NCBI RefSeq assembly: GCF_001956585.1
Contig: NZ_MSRR01000007.1
Span: 1-64,000 of the forward strand
Source of the DNA: Actinomyces naeslundii
GTDB lineage: Bacteria; Actinomycetota; Actinomycetes; Actinomycetales; Actinomycetaceae
Direction of reading: 5' to 3'
DNA length: 64,000 nucleotides
Made by a program: the position numbers and the translations under genes. Positions 36,071 to 44,261 of this stretch are shown piece after piece; positions within the stretch are counted from its first letter, which is position 1, and each line of letters opens with the position of its first letter. Under the pieces are notes generated by a model. It saw nothing but the letters and a program-made list of their open reading frames with translations. It was not told where the DNA came from and did not search any database.

Positions 36071-36730
36071 TCAGCCGTTGCGCCAGCCCGAGGCGCGCTG
36101 CCCGGCGACCCAGGCGGCGACCTGGGTGCGCCGCTGCAGGCCCATCTTGGCCAGCAGGGAGGTGATGTGGTTCTTGACCGTCTTCTCGGCGACCCCGAGG
36201 CGCTCACCGATCTCCCGGTTGGACAGGCCGTCGCCGATGAGGTCGAGCACCTTGCGCTCAGCATTGGTCAGGTCGGCGGTGGGGTCGTCGTGGTCGGCCC
36301 GCCGGCGCGTGACGGTGCGCTCGTCGAGCAGGACTCGACCGGAGGCGACCGCCCGCACGACGTCGCTGATCTCGGCGCCGTGGACGGTCTTGAGCAGGTA
36401 GGCCCTGGCCCCGGCGGCCAGCGCCTCGGCCAGGGCGTCATCGTCGTCGAAGGAGGTCAGCACGATCGGCAGGGCCTGGGGCACGGACTCGCGCAGCTCC
36501 TGCATGAGCTCGATGCCCGTGCCGTCGGGCAGCTGGAGGTCTACGAGGATGACGTCGGGACGGACCAGCTCGGCCCGGCGCACCGCCTCCGCCCGGGAGC
36601 CCGCCTCGGCAACAACATCGAGCCCGTCGGCACGGTCAATGATCTCGGCGATACCGCGACGGACGATCTCGTGGTCGTCCACGATCATGACGCGGACGAT
36701 CTCCGAGGAGGGGGTGTGTGGCATGCTCAT
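36071..36730 (-). CDS. NarL/DosR-family response regulator
   Basis: The 219-residue protein has a receiver domain with VDDHE (17-21), phospho-acceptor Asp64 in VILVDLQLPDG, Thr/Ser in LTSFDD and Lys in YLLKTV, then a LuxR-type helix-turn-helix (about 155-205: LTNAERKVLDLIGDGLSNREIG...EKTVKNH). It is convergent with the GAF kinase, 42 bp apart, and together they resemble a DosR-DosS pair. Probable targets include the cyd operon, by context only. Confidence 0.92.
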   Translation of the reverse strand: MSMPHTPSSEIVRVMIVDDHEIVRRGIAEIIDRADGLDVVAEAGSRAEAVRRAELVRPDVILVDLQLPDGTGIELMQELRESVPQALPIVLTSFDDDDALAEALAAGARAYLLKTVHGAEISDVVRAVASGRVLLDERTVTRRRADHDDPTADLTNAERKVLDLIGDGLSNREIGERLGVAEKTVKNHITSLLAKMGLQRRTQVAAWVAGQRASGWRNG

Positions 36731-36842
36731 GACATTACCAGGGCCGGGGACCTACGTCACATGAACTGCCGCATCATGGCACCGTTCCCGCAGGGTGTGC
36801 ACGGGGTCGCTCAACACGTCTCAGCACATCTCGGTGCCGGCC

Positions 36843-37946
36843 TCAGCCCACCCTGCTCGACCACTGCGGTCGGCCGGGCCGTCGTGGTCGGGTCTGACAG
36901 CCGGGACAGTAGGTGTGAGAGCGCCCTCCCAGGACCTCGCGGAGCATGGTGGCCCCGCAGCGGCGGCACTCCAGTCCCTGGCGCCCATAGGCCCCGAGCT
37001 CGCGGGCGAAGAATCCGGCGGCGCCCTCGACGTCGACGTAGAGGGCGTCGAAGCTCGTGCCACCGGCCTCAAGGGCTTTCGTCATGACCTCCGCCGTGGA
37101 CTCAAGGATCCGGGCCACGACCCTGGGTCCCAGTGCGGTCCCGGGACGCAGTCCATGCACCCCTGATTCCCACAGGCCCTCGTCGGCGTAGATGTTACCG
37201 ATGCCCGAGACGATCCCCTGGTCGAGCAGGAGGGTCTTGATGGCGCGCCTCGAGGCACGCATCCGGGAGATGACCCCGTCGGGACCGGTGCGCTGCAGGG
37301 CGGGGTCGAGCAGGTCGCGGGCGATATGGGTGGCGTCGGCCGGCAGTAACGGTTCCGGGCTGCCCGCGCCTCCAGGGGCACCGTCGGCGGTGGGGATGAG
37401 GTCGATGACATGGAGGCCTCCGAGCATGCGCTGGTCGACCAGGTCAAGGGCTGCTCCGTCCCCACCGTCACCGTCATCGGTGCTCGGCTCCGTACTCGGG
37501 TCGGTGCTGAGATGGATGCGCACGCGCAGGTGACGCAGCGAGGTCGAGATGTCCCGTACGTAGCGGGGCTGCTCGGTGGCACTCAGGTCCACCGGGCGTC
37601 CGTTGGGCTGAGTATCCGGGTCGACCAGGAAGGGGGCGGCGCTCACTGCTCCGGGGGCGACCTCTGCTCCGGCTGAGGCGGCGGTGCCGCGCACGAGCAG
37701 CTGGCCGCTCATACCCAGGTGGGCCGACAGAGCACGACCGTCGTCCAGGGTCAGCCACAGGAACTTCCCCCGCCGGACCGCCGCGGTGAGAATGCGCCCG
37801 GTGAGCTGGTCGACGAAGGCATGAGCACCACCGTCCTGGCGGCGCAGAGGGCGCGGGTCGAGAACGTCGACGCCCGTGACAGTGCGACCGACCACGTGCC
37901 GGGCGAGCCCGGCACGCACCACCTCGACCTCGGGGAGCTCGGGCAT
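36843..37946 (-). CDS. mutM: formamidopyrimidine-DNA glycosylase, with insertions
   Basis: MutM removes 8-oxoguanine and formamidopyrimidines and nicks the abasic site. The N-terminal catalytic proline and glutamate are present (MPELPEVE), as are AHLGMSGQL, the GIGNIYADE block and a C-terminal zinc finger (CRRCG...YCPGCQ). At 367 residues it is about 80 longer than usual. The excess lies in the N-terminal domain: a stretch of about 45 residues after GQLLVRG and a Ser/Asp/Gly-rich one of about 15 before LDLVDQRMLGGL. Its start shares one base with the rnc stop, so the two are coupled. Confidence 0.95.
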   Translation of the reverse strand: MPELPEVEVVRAGLARHVVGRTVTGVDVLDPRPLRRQDGGAHAFVDQLTGRILTAAVRRGKFLWLTLDDGRALSAHLGMSGQLLVRGTAASAGAEVAPGAVSAAPFLVDPDTQPNGRPVDLSATEQPRYVRDISTSLRHLRVRIHLSTDPSTEPSTDDGDGGDGAALDLVDQRMLGGLHVIDLIPTADGAPGGAGSPEPLLPADATHIARDLLDPALQRTGPDGVISRMRASRRAIKTLLLDQGIVSGIGNIYADEGLWESGVHGLRPGTALGPRVVARILESTAEVMTKALEAGGTSFDALYVDVEGAAGFFARELGAYGRQGLECRRCGATMLREVLGGRSHTYCPGCQTRPRRPGRPQWSSRVG

Positions 37947-38740
37947 CAGCTCTTCTGGGTGGTCTGCTGGGTGAGCAGGTCGGCGCGCAGGGCCTCGTTG
38001 ACACCGGGCAGGTCCAGCCCGCCGTCGCCCCGGGCGGCGAGGATGGCGGCGTAGGCGGCCTCGGCGGCGTCGTGCTCGGCGACCTTCTTCGAGCTTCCCG
38101 TCCCCTGTCCCAGCACCTCGCCGTCGACGATGGCGCTGGCGGTGAAGACCCGCTGGTGGTCGGGACCGGTGCCGGCCACCTCGTATGCGGGGTTGCCGAG
38201 CTGGTGGGCGGCGGTGAGCTCCTGGAGGCTCGTCTTCCAGTCCAGACCCGCACCGCGGGTGCGGGCCGAGTCCAGGAAGCGTGAGACGAGGCGGGTGACG
38301 ACTGTGCGGGTCTCCTCCAGCCCGTGGGTGAGGTAGGTGGCGCCGATGAGGGCCTCGACCGTGTCGGACAGGATGGAGTCCTTGTCCCGTCCGCCCGAGA
38401 GCGCCTCACCCTTGCCGAGCTTGATGAACTCCCCCAGTCCCAGGTCGCGAGCGACGGCGGCCAGCGCCGGCTCGGAGACCGTGGCGGCGCGCATCTTGGC
38501 GAGCTGGCCCTCGGGGACGTCCGGGTGGGTGCGATAGAGATGCTCGGTGACGATGATCCCCAGGACGGAGTCTCCCAGGAACTCCAGACGCTCGTTGGTG
38601 GGCAGGCCACCGTTCTCGTGGGCGTAGGAGCGGTGGGTCAGGGCCAGGTCGAGGAGCTCACCGTCAATGCTGGGACCCCAGCGGTAGACGAGTGCCTCGG
38701 TGTCAGTGCGTGCGGGCGGGGCGCTGCGGCGCTTGGCCAT
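37946..38740 (-). CDS. rnc: ribonuclease III
   Basis: RNase III cleaves double-stranded RNA, including rRNA precursors. The 264-residue protein has the signature [15 protein letters not shown] with catalytic acidic residues, a second acidic site in [12 protein letters not shown], and a C-terminal double-stranded-RNA-binding domain ending [16 protein letters not shown]. It shares one base with both the upstream and downstream genes, placing it inside the coaD-mutM operon. Confidence 0.96.
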   Translation of the reverse strand: MAKRRSAPPARTDTEALVYRWGPSIDGELLDLALTHRSYAHENGGLPTNERLEFLGDSVLGIIVTEHLYRTHPDVPEGQLAKMRAATVSEPALAAVARDLGLGEFIKLGKGEALSGGRDKDSILSDTVEALIGATYLTHGLEETRTVVTRLVSRFLDSARTRGAGLDWKTSLQELTAAHQLGNPAYEVAGTGPDHQRVFTASAIVDGEVLGQGTGSSKKVAEHDAAEAAYAAILAARGDGGLDLPGVNEALRADLLTQQTTQKS

Positions 38741-39330
38741 CAGGACCGGCCCTCCTCGGGGGCCTCGCCCTGCGGGTCGGGCTCGGTCTCCAGCAGGCCG
38801 GCCAGCGCGGACCAGCGCGGATCGAGGACCTCATGGTGGTGGTCGGCGGGCAGGTCCTCGAGCCGCCTGCCGCAGTCGGGGCACAGCCCGGGGCAGTCGG
38901 GGCGGCACAGGGGCTGGAACGGCAGCGTGGGCACCAGGGCATCGCGCAGGGCGGGCTCGAGGTCCAGCGTGGTGTCTCCCAGGGCGAGGAGATCGTCGGC
39001 CTCCTCATCGCCCTGGGCCCGCTGAGCCTCAATGGCCTCGGGAAAGAGGTAGAGCTCGTCGATCCTCACGGTACGGTCCTCGTCGAGGTCGCGCAGGCAG
39101 CGCACGCACTCGCCGTGAACATGGAGGTCGGCATCGGCGTGGGCCAGGACGCCGTCGTCCATGGAGGTCAGGGTGACATCGAGGACGAGGTCGCTGCCCT
39201 CGGGCACACCGATGACCTCTGTGCCCAGGTCGGCGGGGGCGGGGGTTCGGATCTGCAGGTTCTTGACCGAGCCGGTGGCACGGGGCAGGTCGACGATGTC
39301 GACGACGAGTCCTGACATGAGTTCCTCCAC
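38740..39330 (-). CDS. DUF177/YceD-family protein
   Basis: The 196-residue protein is of the YceD/DUF177 family: the N-terminal strands are followed by [11 protein letters not shown], and the C-terminal half has a Cys-rich cluster [14 protein letters not shown] that could bind zinc, then [10 protein letters not shown]. The family is linked to 23S rRNA or 50S maturation and is normally encoded just before rpmF (L32); here rnc follows with a one-base overlap and no rpmF is present. Confidence 0.9.
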   Translation of the reverse strand: MEELMSGLVVDIVDLPRATGSVKNLQIRTPAPADLGTEVIGVPEGSDLVLDVTLTSMDDGVLAHADADLHVHGECVRCLRDLDEDRTVRIDELYLFPEAIEAQRAQGDEEADDLLALGDTTLDLEPALRDALVPTLPFQPLCRPDCPGLCPDCGRRLEDLPADHHHEVLDPRWSALAGLLETEPDPQGEAPEEGRS

Positions 39331-39429
39331 AGCTGGTTGACCGCGCCGTCTGAGACGATGACCGTCGTCGGCGAGGTGATGAACGATGTGTCTGGCGCGA
39401 GCGTACCCGGCAGTCCCAGCAGCACCGAC

Positions 39430-39981
39430 TCAGCGGGCAGAGGGGTCCACGGACCAGCCGGAGCGGCGACGAACGGGCTCCTGGACCTCCACCGACTGGT
39501 CCATGCCGTCACCCAGGCGCCCGGCCAGGACCTCCCGGCCGGCGCGGATCTGCTCGGCGACCTTGGCGACCTCGGCCTCCAGGGAGGCCAGGGCCCGGTC
39601 GGAGTACTCGTCCGCCCCGTGGCGAAGGGAGGCGGCCTTGTCCTCCGCGGCGGCCACGATGCTGTCGGCCCGGTCGTTGGCCATGCGCACGATGTTCTCG
39701 CCGGCCACCAGACGCTCGGACTCCTCCTGGGCGTACTGCACGAGCCGCTCGGACTCGGCACGTCCCTCCGCCAGGACGGCGTCGGCGTCGGCGACGATCT
39801 TCTCGGCGCGGTGAACGGCGGTGGGGACCGCGTCACGGGCCCGGTCGATGAGGTTCTGCGCGGCCTCCCGGTTGACGATCGCGGAGGCGCTCATCGGCAT
39901 CGAGCGGGCATGGGTGATGAGATCATCGAGCTCATCGAGGATGTGCAGCAGGTCGTCTCCGGCATCGCGGCTGGTCGTCAC
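39430..39981 (-). CDS. DivIVA-like coiled-coil protein (SepIVA-related)
   Basis: The 183-residue protein is almost all charged helix: an N-terminal LLHILDELDDLITHARSMP segment followed by alternating Ala/Glu/Arg heptads (AEKIVADADAVLAEGRAESERL...) and a basic tail. This fits the DivIVA-domain or ATP synthase b-like proteins encoded beside coaD, DUF177 and rnc in Actinobacteria; the mycobacterial neighbour SepIVA acts in septation and polar growth. It is cytoplasmic, probably membrane-associated at poles or septa. The ATG overlaps the coaD stop by 4 bp. Confidence 0.82.
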   Translation of the reverse strand: MTTSRDAGDDLLHILDELDDLITHARSMPMSASAIVNREAAQNLIDRARDAVPTAVHRAEKIVADADAVLAEGRAESERLVQYAQEESERLVAGENIVRMANDRADSIVAAAEDKAASLRHGADEYSDRALASLEAEVAKVAEQIRAGREVLAGRLGDGMDQSVEVQEPVRRRSGWSVDPSAR

Positions 39982-40577
39982 GGTAGGTCCTCTCGTGTGT
40001 GGTCGGCGCCGACGATGCGGCCTGGCTGGGTCTTGGTGGGGAGGGTCCCTGAAGCACGGCCCTGCTGAGCCACCGGTCGGGCGGGCTGGGTTCCGGCGGA
40101 GGCGAGGCGGGCTTCCAGGGCGCGGGCGACGGCGGGCGGGACGAGGGCGGAGACGTCGCGGCCGTAGCCGGCGACGTCCTTGACGAGGGAGGAGGAGATG
40201 TGCGCGTAGGCGGGTGAGGCGGTCAGGAAGACCGTCTCCGGGGCGCCCAGGTCCCGGTTGAGCAGCGCCATGGGCAGCTCGGCGTCCAGATCGCTGCCGT
40301 TGCGCAGTCCCTTGATGATGGCGTTTGCACCGCGCCCGCGGCAGTAGTCGGCCAGGAGCCCGGGGATGAGAGCCACGTCGATGCCGGGCAGGTGGGAGGT
40401 GGAGTCCCTGGCCAGGGACAACCGCTCGTCGGCATCGAGCAGATGACGTCCGGCCTTGGCGGCGTTGTGGGCGATCCCGATGACGACGACGTCGAAGAGC
40501 GTGGTCGCGCGCGCGGCGATGTCGACGTGCCCCAGGGTGAGGGGGTCGAAGCTTCCGGGGTAGACGGCCAGGCTCAT
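39978..40577 (-). CDS. coaD: phosphopantetheine adenylyltransferase
   Basis: CoaD adenylylates 4'-phosphopantetheine in the penultimate step of CoA synthesis. The N-terminal YPGSFDPLTLGHVDI has the nucleotidyltransferase T/HxGH motif (TLGH), and the RGLRNGSD-like KGLRNGSDLDAE and ISSSLVKDVA blocks are typical. The 199-residue protein has a C-terminal extension of about 40 residues beyond the usual 160, rich in Ala/Gln/Pro. It is the first gene of the minus-strand operon ending in mutM and is divergent from the LacI regulator. Confidence 0.95.
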   Translation of the reverse strand: MSLAVYPGSFDPLTLGHVDIAARATTLFDVVVIGIAHNAAKAGRHLLDADERLSLARDSTSHLPGIDVALIPGLLADYCRGRGANAIIKGLRNGSDLDAELPMALLNRDLGAPETVFLTASPAYAHISSSLVKDVAGYGRDVSALVPPAVARALEARLASAGTQPARPVAQQGRASGTLPTKTQPGRIVGADHTREDLP

Positions 40578-40695
40578 GCGGCCACGTTAATGGCTGGGCA
40601 TGTTGCCGTGCGGGACGCGCGCCGCAGCAGCCCGTCAGTCCTCACCCCGCTGCCCGCCGGCACCCGGATATCCCGGAACGTCAAGGAGGCGCTGC

Positions 40696-40708
40696 TATAT
40701 TTCCTCTG
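40696..40708 (+). promoter_or_regulatory. -10 box of a possibly leaderless lacI-type gene
   Basis: TATATT at 40696-40701 would place the transcription start at or next to the GTG start codon (40708). The only Shine-Dalgarno-like AAGGAGG (40682-40688) is about 20 bases before that GTG, too far to be useful, and no start codon lies closer to it in frame. A leaderless mRNA fits; a clear -35 is not visible. Confidence 0.4.
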
Positions 40709-41706
40709 TGTCCACACGCGTGACTCTCAGTGACGTGGCTGACGCAGTCGGAGTCTCGCCTCAGACCGTCTCCCGCGTGCTCAACAACCACCCGTCGGTT
40801 CGTCCCGAGACGCGTCAGAAGGTCCTGGCGGCCGTCCAGGCACTGGGTTACGAGCCGAACCTCGCCGCCCGCTCATTGGCCTCGGGCTCCTCCGGGGGCG
40901 TGGGAATTCTGCTGACCGCCGGGCTGTCGCACGGGATGGCCTCCATCTTCTCCGCGATCGCCAGGGCGGTGCGCGAGCGGGGGGACACATTCGTCCTGGC
41001 CACCGCTGACGGCCACGCGCCGGAGTCGGTCAAGGAGGCACTCGCCCACCTGCACGGCCACCGCGTCACGACCGTCGTGGTCCTCGCCCAACGCGCCGAC
41101 GTCCTGGCCGTCCTCTCGTCTCAACGCAACCGCGGTCCGGTCGTGGCCATCATCTCAGGTCAGCACGAGTTCTCCGAGTTGTCCACCGTCTCCATCGACC
41201 AGGCCCTGGGAGCCAGGCTGGCAACGGAGCACCTTCTGGCTCAGGGACGCAGCCGCCTGCTGCATGTCACCGGAGACCTCTCCTGGCAGGATGCCTCGGA
41301 GCGCCTGGCCGCCTACGAGTCGGTCTGCGCGCAGGCCGGAGTTCCCGGCCGCTGGGTGGGCACGGACGCCTGGACAGGAGAAGCAGGGGCCAAGGTCGCC
41401 AGACGTCTGCTCGATAGCGGCTTACCCGACGCCGTCTTCGCCGCCAACGATGACATCGCCCTGGGGCTGTGCCACGAGCTTCTCGCCGCCGGCGTGAGGA
41501 TACCCGACGACGTCGCCGTCGTCGGCTTCGACGACATTCCCCTGGCGCGTTGGGCGACTCCGTCGCTGTCGAGCGTGATTCAGGACTTCGACGCCCTGGG
41601 GCAGGCCTCACTGAGGCTGTCCGACGAGCTCGTCGAGGGCGCCCCTGCCCACAGCATCTGCCTGAAGCCTCAGCTCGTCGTCAGGGCGTCAACGACCAAG
41701 GCCTAG
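40708..41706 (+). CDS. LacI-family transcriptional regulator
   Basis: The 332-residue protein starts with a LacI helix-turn-helix (VTLSDVADAVGVSPQTVSRVLNNHPSV) and hinge (ALGYEPNLAARSLASG), followed by a periplasmic-binding-protein-like sensor domain (GILLTAG, VSIDQALGARLATEHLL, FAANDDIALG, VVGFDDIPLA). It probably binds a sugar and controls the fucoside importer operon 387 bp downstream on the same strand, perhaps also the fuc genes. GTG start; the frame is open upstream without family sequence. Confidence 0.92.
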   Translation: MSTRVTLSDVADAVGVSPQTVSRVLNNHPSVRPETRQKVLAAVQALGYEPNLAARSLASGSSGGVGILLTAGLSHGMASIFSAIARAVRERGDTFVLATADGHAPESVKEALAHLHGHRVTTVVVLAQRADVLAVLSSQRNRGPVVAIISGQHEFSELSTVSIDQALGARLATEHLLAQGRSRLLHVTGDLSWQDASERLAAYESVCAQAGVPGRWVGTDAWTGEAGAKVARRLLDSGLPDAVFAANDDIALGLCHELLAAGVRIPDDVAVVGFDDIPLARWATPSLSSVIQDFDALGQASLRLSDELVEGAPAHSICLKPQLVVRASTTKA

Positions 41707-41974
41707 CACCTGCGACCACCTCTCCGCGTGAGCGGTTCTCGACGACCGCCCCACCTGGAGGGCGACTGCCGTCCCCCGAGCACCCGACATTGCCCCCACC
41801 CAGTGCACGCCCCAACCAGCAGCAGTCTCCAGCAAAGGGCAACGGCAACCTACATGTCAGCGCTCACTCAAACCTCCTCAACCCACAGACCACTCCTCCG
41901 CGACCCGCACCTCCCGACACCTCGACACACCCACTATTTCGCTTCATTTCAGGGCATTCAGCAAGCCACAACGG

Positions 41975-42003
41975 TTGACACCCTTTTGTGACCAAGTTAA
42001 TGT
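41975..42003 (+). promoter_or_regulatory. promoter of the fucoside importer operon
   Basis: A consensus -35 TTGACA (41975-41980) and a -10-like TAATGT (41998-42003) are 17 bp apart, followed by about 90 nt of leader. The -10 overlaps TTAATGTTACCG, words also found near fucI, so a repressor could bind here. Confidence 0.65.
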
Positions 42004-42015
42004 TACCGCCATCAT

Positions 42016-42050
42016 CCGCTGCTTCCGACATCGCCGTCGGACCCCAGCGG
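42016..42050 (+). promoter_or_regulatory. nested stem-loop in the importer leader
   Basis: CCGCTG (42016-42021) pairs with CAGCGG (42045-42050), and inside it TCCGAC (42024-42029) pairs with GTCGGA (42036-42041), leaving small internal loops of 2-3 nt and a 6-nt tip loop. It starts just after the predicted transcription start. It could be an mRNA 5' stem-loop or an operator dyad. Confidence 0.5.
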
Positions 42051-42093
42051 CTGCAACGAGGCACCCCTACGCACTCACTGAAGAGAGAAGACC

Positions 42094-43344
42094 ATGACCC
42101 CACCTTCATTTCCCCGCCGCACCTTCATCTCGGCATCGCTCTTGAGTGGGACGGCAGCAGCACTGCTGTCAGCATGCTCATCAGGGAAGAGCAAGAACAA
42201 TAACGCCCCGACCCAGATGTTCACGTGGGTGTCCAGCGAGTCGGACCGCGCCCAGTGGCAGGCATTCGTCGACGCAGTCAAAGAAACTGACTCCAGCTTC
42301 AAGCTCGACTTCTCAGGTCCCAGCTACAACGACTACTACACCAAGGCCAAAACCCGAATGACGGCAGCTGATGCTCCAGGGATCCTGACCACACAGGCAG
42401 CCCGAACCAAGGAGCTCGTCGGCATCATGGAACCGCTGAACGATCTCATCAAGAAGCACGGGGTCGACACGTCAGTCTTCAACAAGGCCATGATTGAAGG
42501 TATGACGGTGGACGGAAAAATCTACGCACTGCCGTACGACGCAGAGCCCTGCGTCATGTTCTACAATCGGCAATCCTTCAAGGCAGCGGGGTTGAAGGAG
42601 CCGACAACCAAGTACACCTACGCACAGTTCCTGTCGGACATGAAGGCCCTGACTACTGGTGGGAAGGTCGGCATGGCCATCAAACCAAATCTCATGGACA
42701 ACGCTCCTGGAGCATTCGCATACGCCAATGGCGCCACTGCCCTCGACGACAAGGGAAACCTTTCGTTGACCTCCAGCGCCTTCGTCTCATCCGTGCAGAA
42801 GGCGTTTGACCTTGCCGCAGTCAACGGCTACGCCAAGGCTCCTTCCGCTTCGGACGGCGACGAGGTCGCACAAGGCGCATTCACCTCTGGTCAGGCTGCC
42901 GCCATCATTGACGGCCCGTGGATGTACGCGACCTTCGCCGAGCAGCTCAACGACAACCTGGGTGTGTGCGTCATCCCCAGTGACTCCGGACAGGCCATCG
43001 GAGTCATTCAGGGATCGGGCTTCGGGATCGGCAAAAACTGTCCGGACAAGGATGCCGCGTTTAAAAACATCATGAAGCTGGTCAGCCCTGAGGTCATCGG
43101 CAAGGTGGCACGCACCCGCGGGACGGTACCATCCATCGGCTCCCAAATCGACGGATGGGCAGAAGGTAAACCGACCGGAAATGTTGAAGCCATCAAATTC
43201 CTCCTGGATCACGGGACCGCTTTGGTAACCCCAGCAAACTGGAATCAGATCGTGACGTCCTTCACCCAGTACTGCCCAGAAGGCTACCGGGGCTCACGTA
43301 CCGCGGCAGACATCCTCAAGGACCTGCAAGAGAGTGCAGGATGA
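42094..43344 (+). CDS. ABC transporter sugar-binding lipoprotein
   Basis: The 416-residue protein is a carbohydrate-uptake solute-binding protein (family 1 type). It starts with a twin-arginine RRTF followed by a hydrophobic stretch and lipobox LSAC, so Cys28 would be lipidated after export, probably by Tat. The mature part has landmarks of the family: TAADAPGILT, YALPYDAEPCVMFYNRQ, FTSGQAAAIIDGPWMY and VIQGSGFGIGKNC. With a GH29 fucosidase in the same operon, the likely ligand is a fucosylated oligosaccharide. Base composition is clearly less GC-rich than the housekeeping flanks. Confidence 0.92.
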   Translation: MTPPSFPRRTFISASLLSGTAAALLSACSSGKSKNNNAPTQMFTWVSSESDRAQWQAFVDAVKETDSSFKLDFSGPSYNDYYTKAKTRMTAADAPGILTTQAARTKELVGIMEPLNDLIKKHGVDTSVFNKAMIEGMTVDGKIYALPYDAEPCVMFYNRQSFKAAGLKEPTTKYTYAQFLSDMKALTTGGKVGMAIKPNLMDNAPGAFAYANGATALDDKGNLSLTSSAFVSSVQKAFDLAAVNGYAKAPSASDGDEVAQGAFTSGQAAAIIDGPWMYATFAEQLNDNLGVCVIPSDSGQAIGVIQGSGFGIGKNCPDKDAAFKNIMKLVSPEVIGKVARTRGTVPSIGSQIDGWAEGKPTGNVEAIKFLLDHGTALVTPANWNQIVTSFTQYCPEGYRGSRTAADILKDLQESAG

Positions 43345-44261
43345 TGGGAGCCGCAACCACCGCTGAGAGTCGAAGGCGCCACAGAGCTCCCCAAGACACA
43401 CTACGCATCATCGCTTACCTGACACCCGGCATGACAGGGTTTCTGGTTTTCATCATCATCCCCCTGATCGCGTCACTGATCATCTCGTTGTTTTCATGGT
43501 CGCTTCTGGGAACATCAGAGTTCGTCGGCCTTGACAACTATCGACGAATGATTTCCGGGGAGGACCCAGCGTTCTACACCATCCTTAAGAACACCGTGGT
43601 GTTCGCCCTTCTATACACAGGTGCCAACCTCATCATCTCCACTGGTATCTCATACTGGCTGCAGCACCTCCCCAACAGGTTCTCTCGAGTGCTGCGAATC
43701 ATCTTCTTCATCCCCGTCGTCACCCCAATGGCAGGGAATGCGTTGATCTGGCGCCTCCTCCTCAATGACGAAGGGGTGGTGAACTCTGCCCTCAACAGCA
43801 TAGGGCTCCCCTCGCTACCCTGGCTGAACAACCCCAGCCTTGCCATGGGTTCGCTCGTCATCATGAGCTTATGGCAGGGTCTTGGCTACAACATCGTGGT
43901 CCTTACTGCCGGCCTCAACGGCATCAACCCGTCCATACTGGAGGCCAGCGAGCTCGACGGCGCAACTGGATTCAGACGATTCTTCCAGGTCGTCTTCCCC
44001 ATCCTGTCTCCGACTTTCTTCTTCTGCACCGTCATGACCGTCATCGGAGCATTCAAGGTGTTCGCACAACCATTCTTTCTCACAAAAGGAGGACCAGGTG
44101 AGTCGACAAACACCATTGTGCTCGCACTATACCGCAACGGCTTCTCCTTCGACAAGCTGGGCTACGCCTCCGCCCTGGCCTGGATACTATTCGTCATCGT
44201 TATGCTGCTGACGGCCCTTCAATTCAGCCAGCAGAAGAGGTGGGTGAACTATGACTCTTGA
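43341..44261 (+). CDS. sugar ABC transporter permease (MalF/UgpA-like)
   Basis: The 306-residue membrane protein has six predicted helices, the first at GFLVFIIIPLIASLIISLF, and the EAA loop EASELDGATGFRRFFQVVFP that docks with the ATPase. The ATG overlaps the binding-protein stop by 4 bp and its end overlaps the next permease by 11 bp, showing tight coupling. A second ATG lies one codon later. Confidence 0.93.
   Translation: MMGAATTAESRRRHRAPQDTLRIIAYLTPGMTGFLVFIIIPLIASLIISLFSWSLLGTSEFVGLDNYRRMISGEDPAFYTILKNTVVFALLYTGANLIISTGISYWLQHLPNRFSRVLRIIFFIPVVTPMAGNALIWRLLLNDEGVVNSALNSIGLPSLPWLNNPSLAMGSLVIMSLWQGLGYNIVVLTAGLNGINPSILEASELDGATGFRRFFQVVFPILSPTFFFCTVMTVIGAFKVFAQPFFLTKGGPGESTNTIVLALYRNGFSFDKLGYASALAWILFVIVMLLTALQFSQQKRWVNYDS

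Larger units (their letters stand above)
41707..42093 (+). other. 387-bp intergenic region, importer promoter and leader
   Basis: No gene is seen. The left part is C-rich and featureless. The right part is lower in GC and contains the importer promoter (41975-42003) and a nested stem-loop (42016-42050). GAAGAGAGAAGACC just before the ATG is a plausible though not strong ribosome site. Confidence 0.6.

Noticed and set aside
41469-41978. Plus-strand frame running from the lacI gene into the intergenic region
   Set aside because: It is out of frame with the regulator and Arg/Pro-rich; no start signal.
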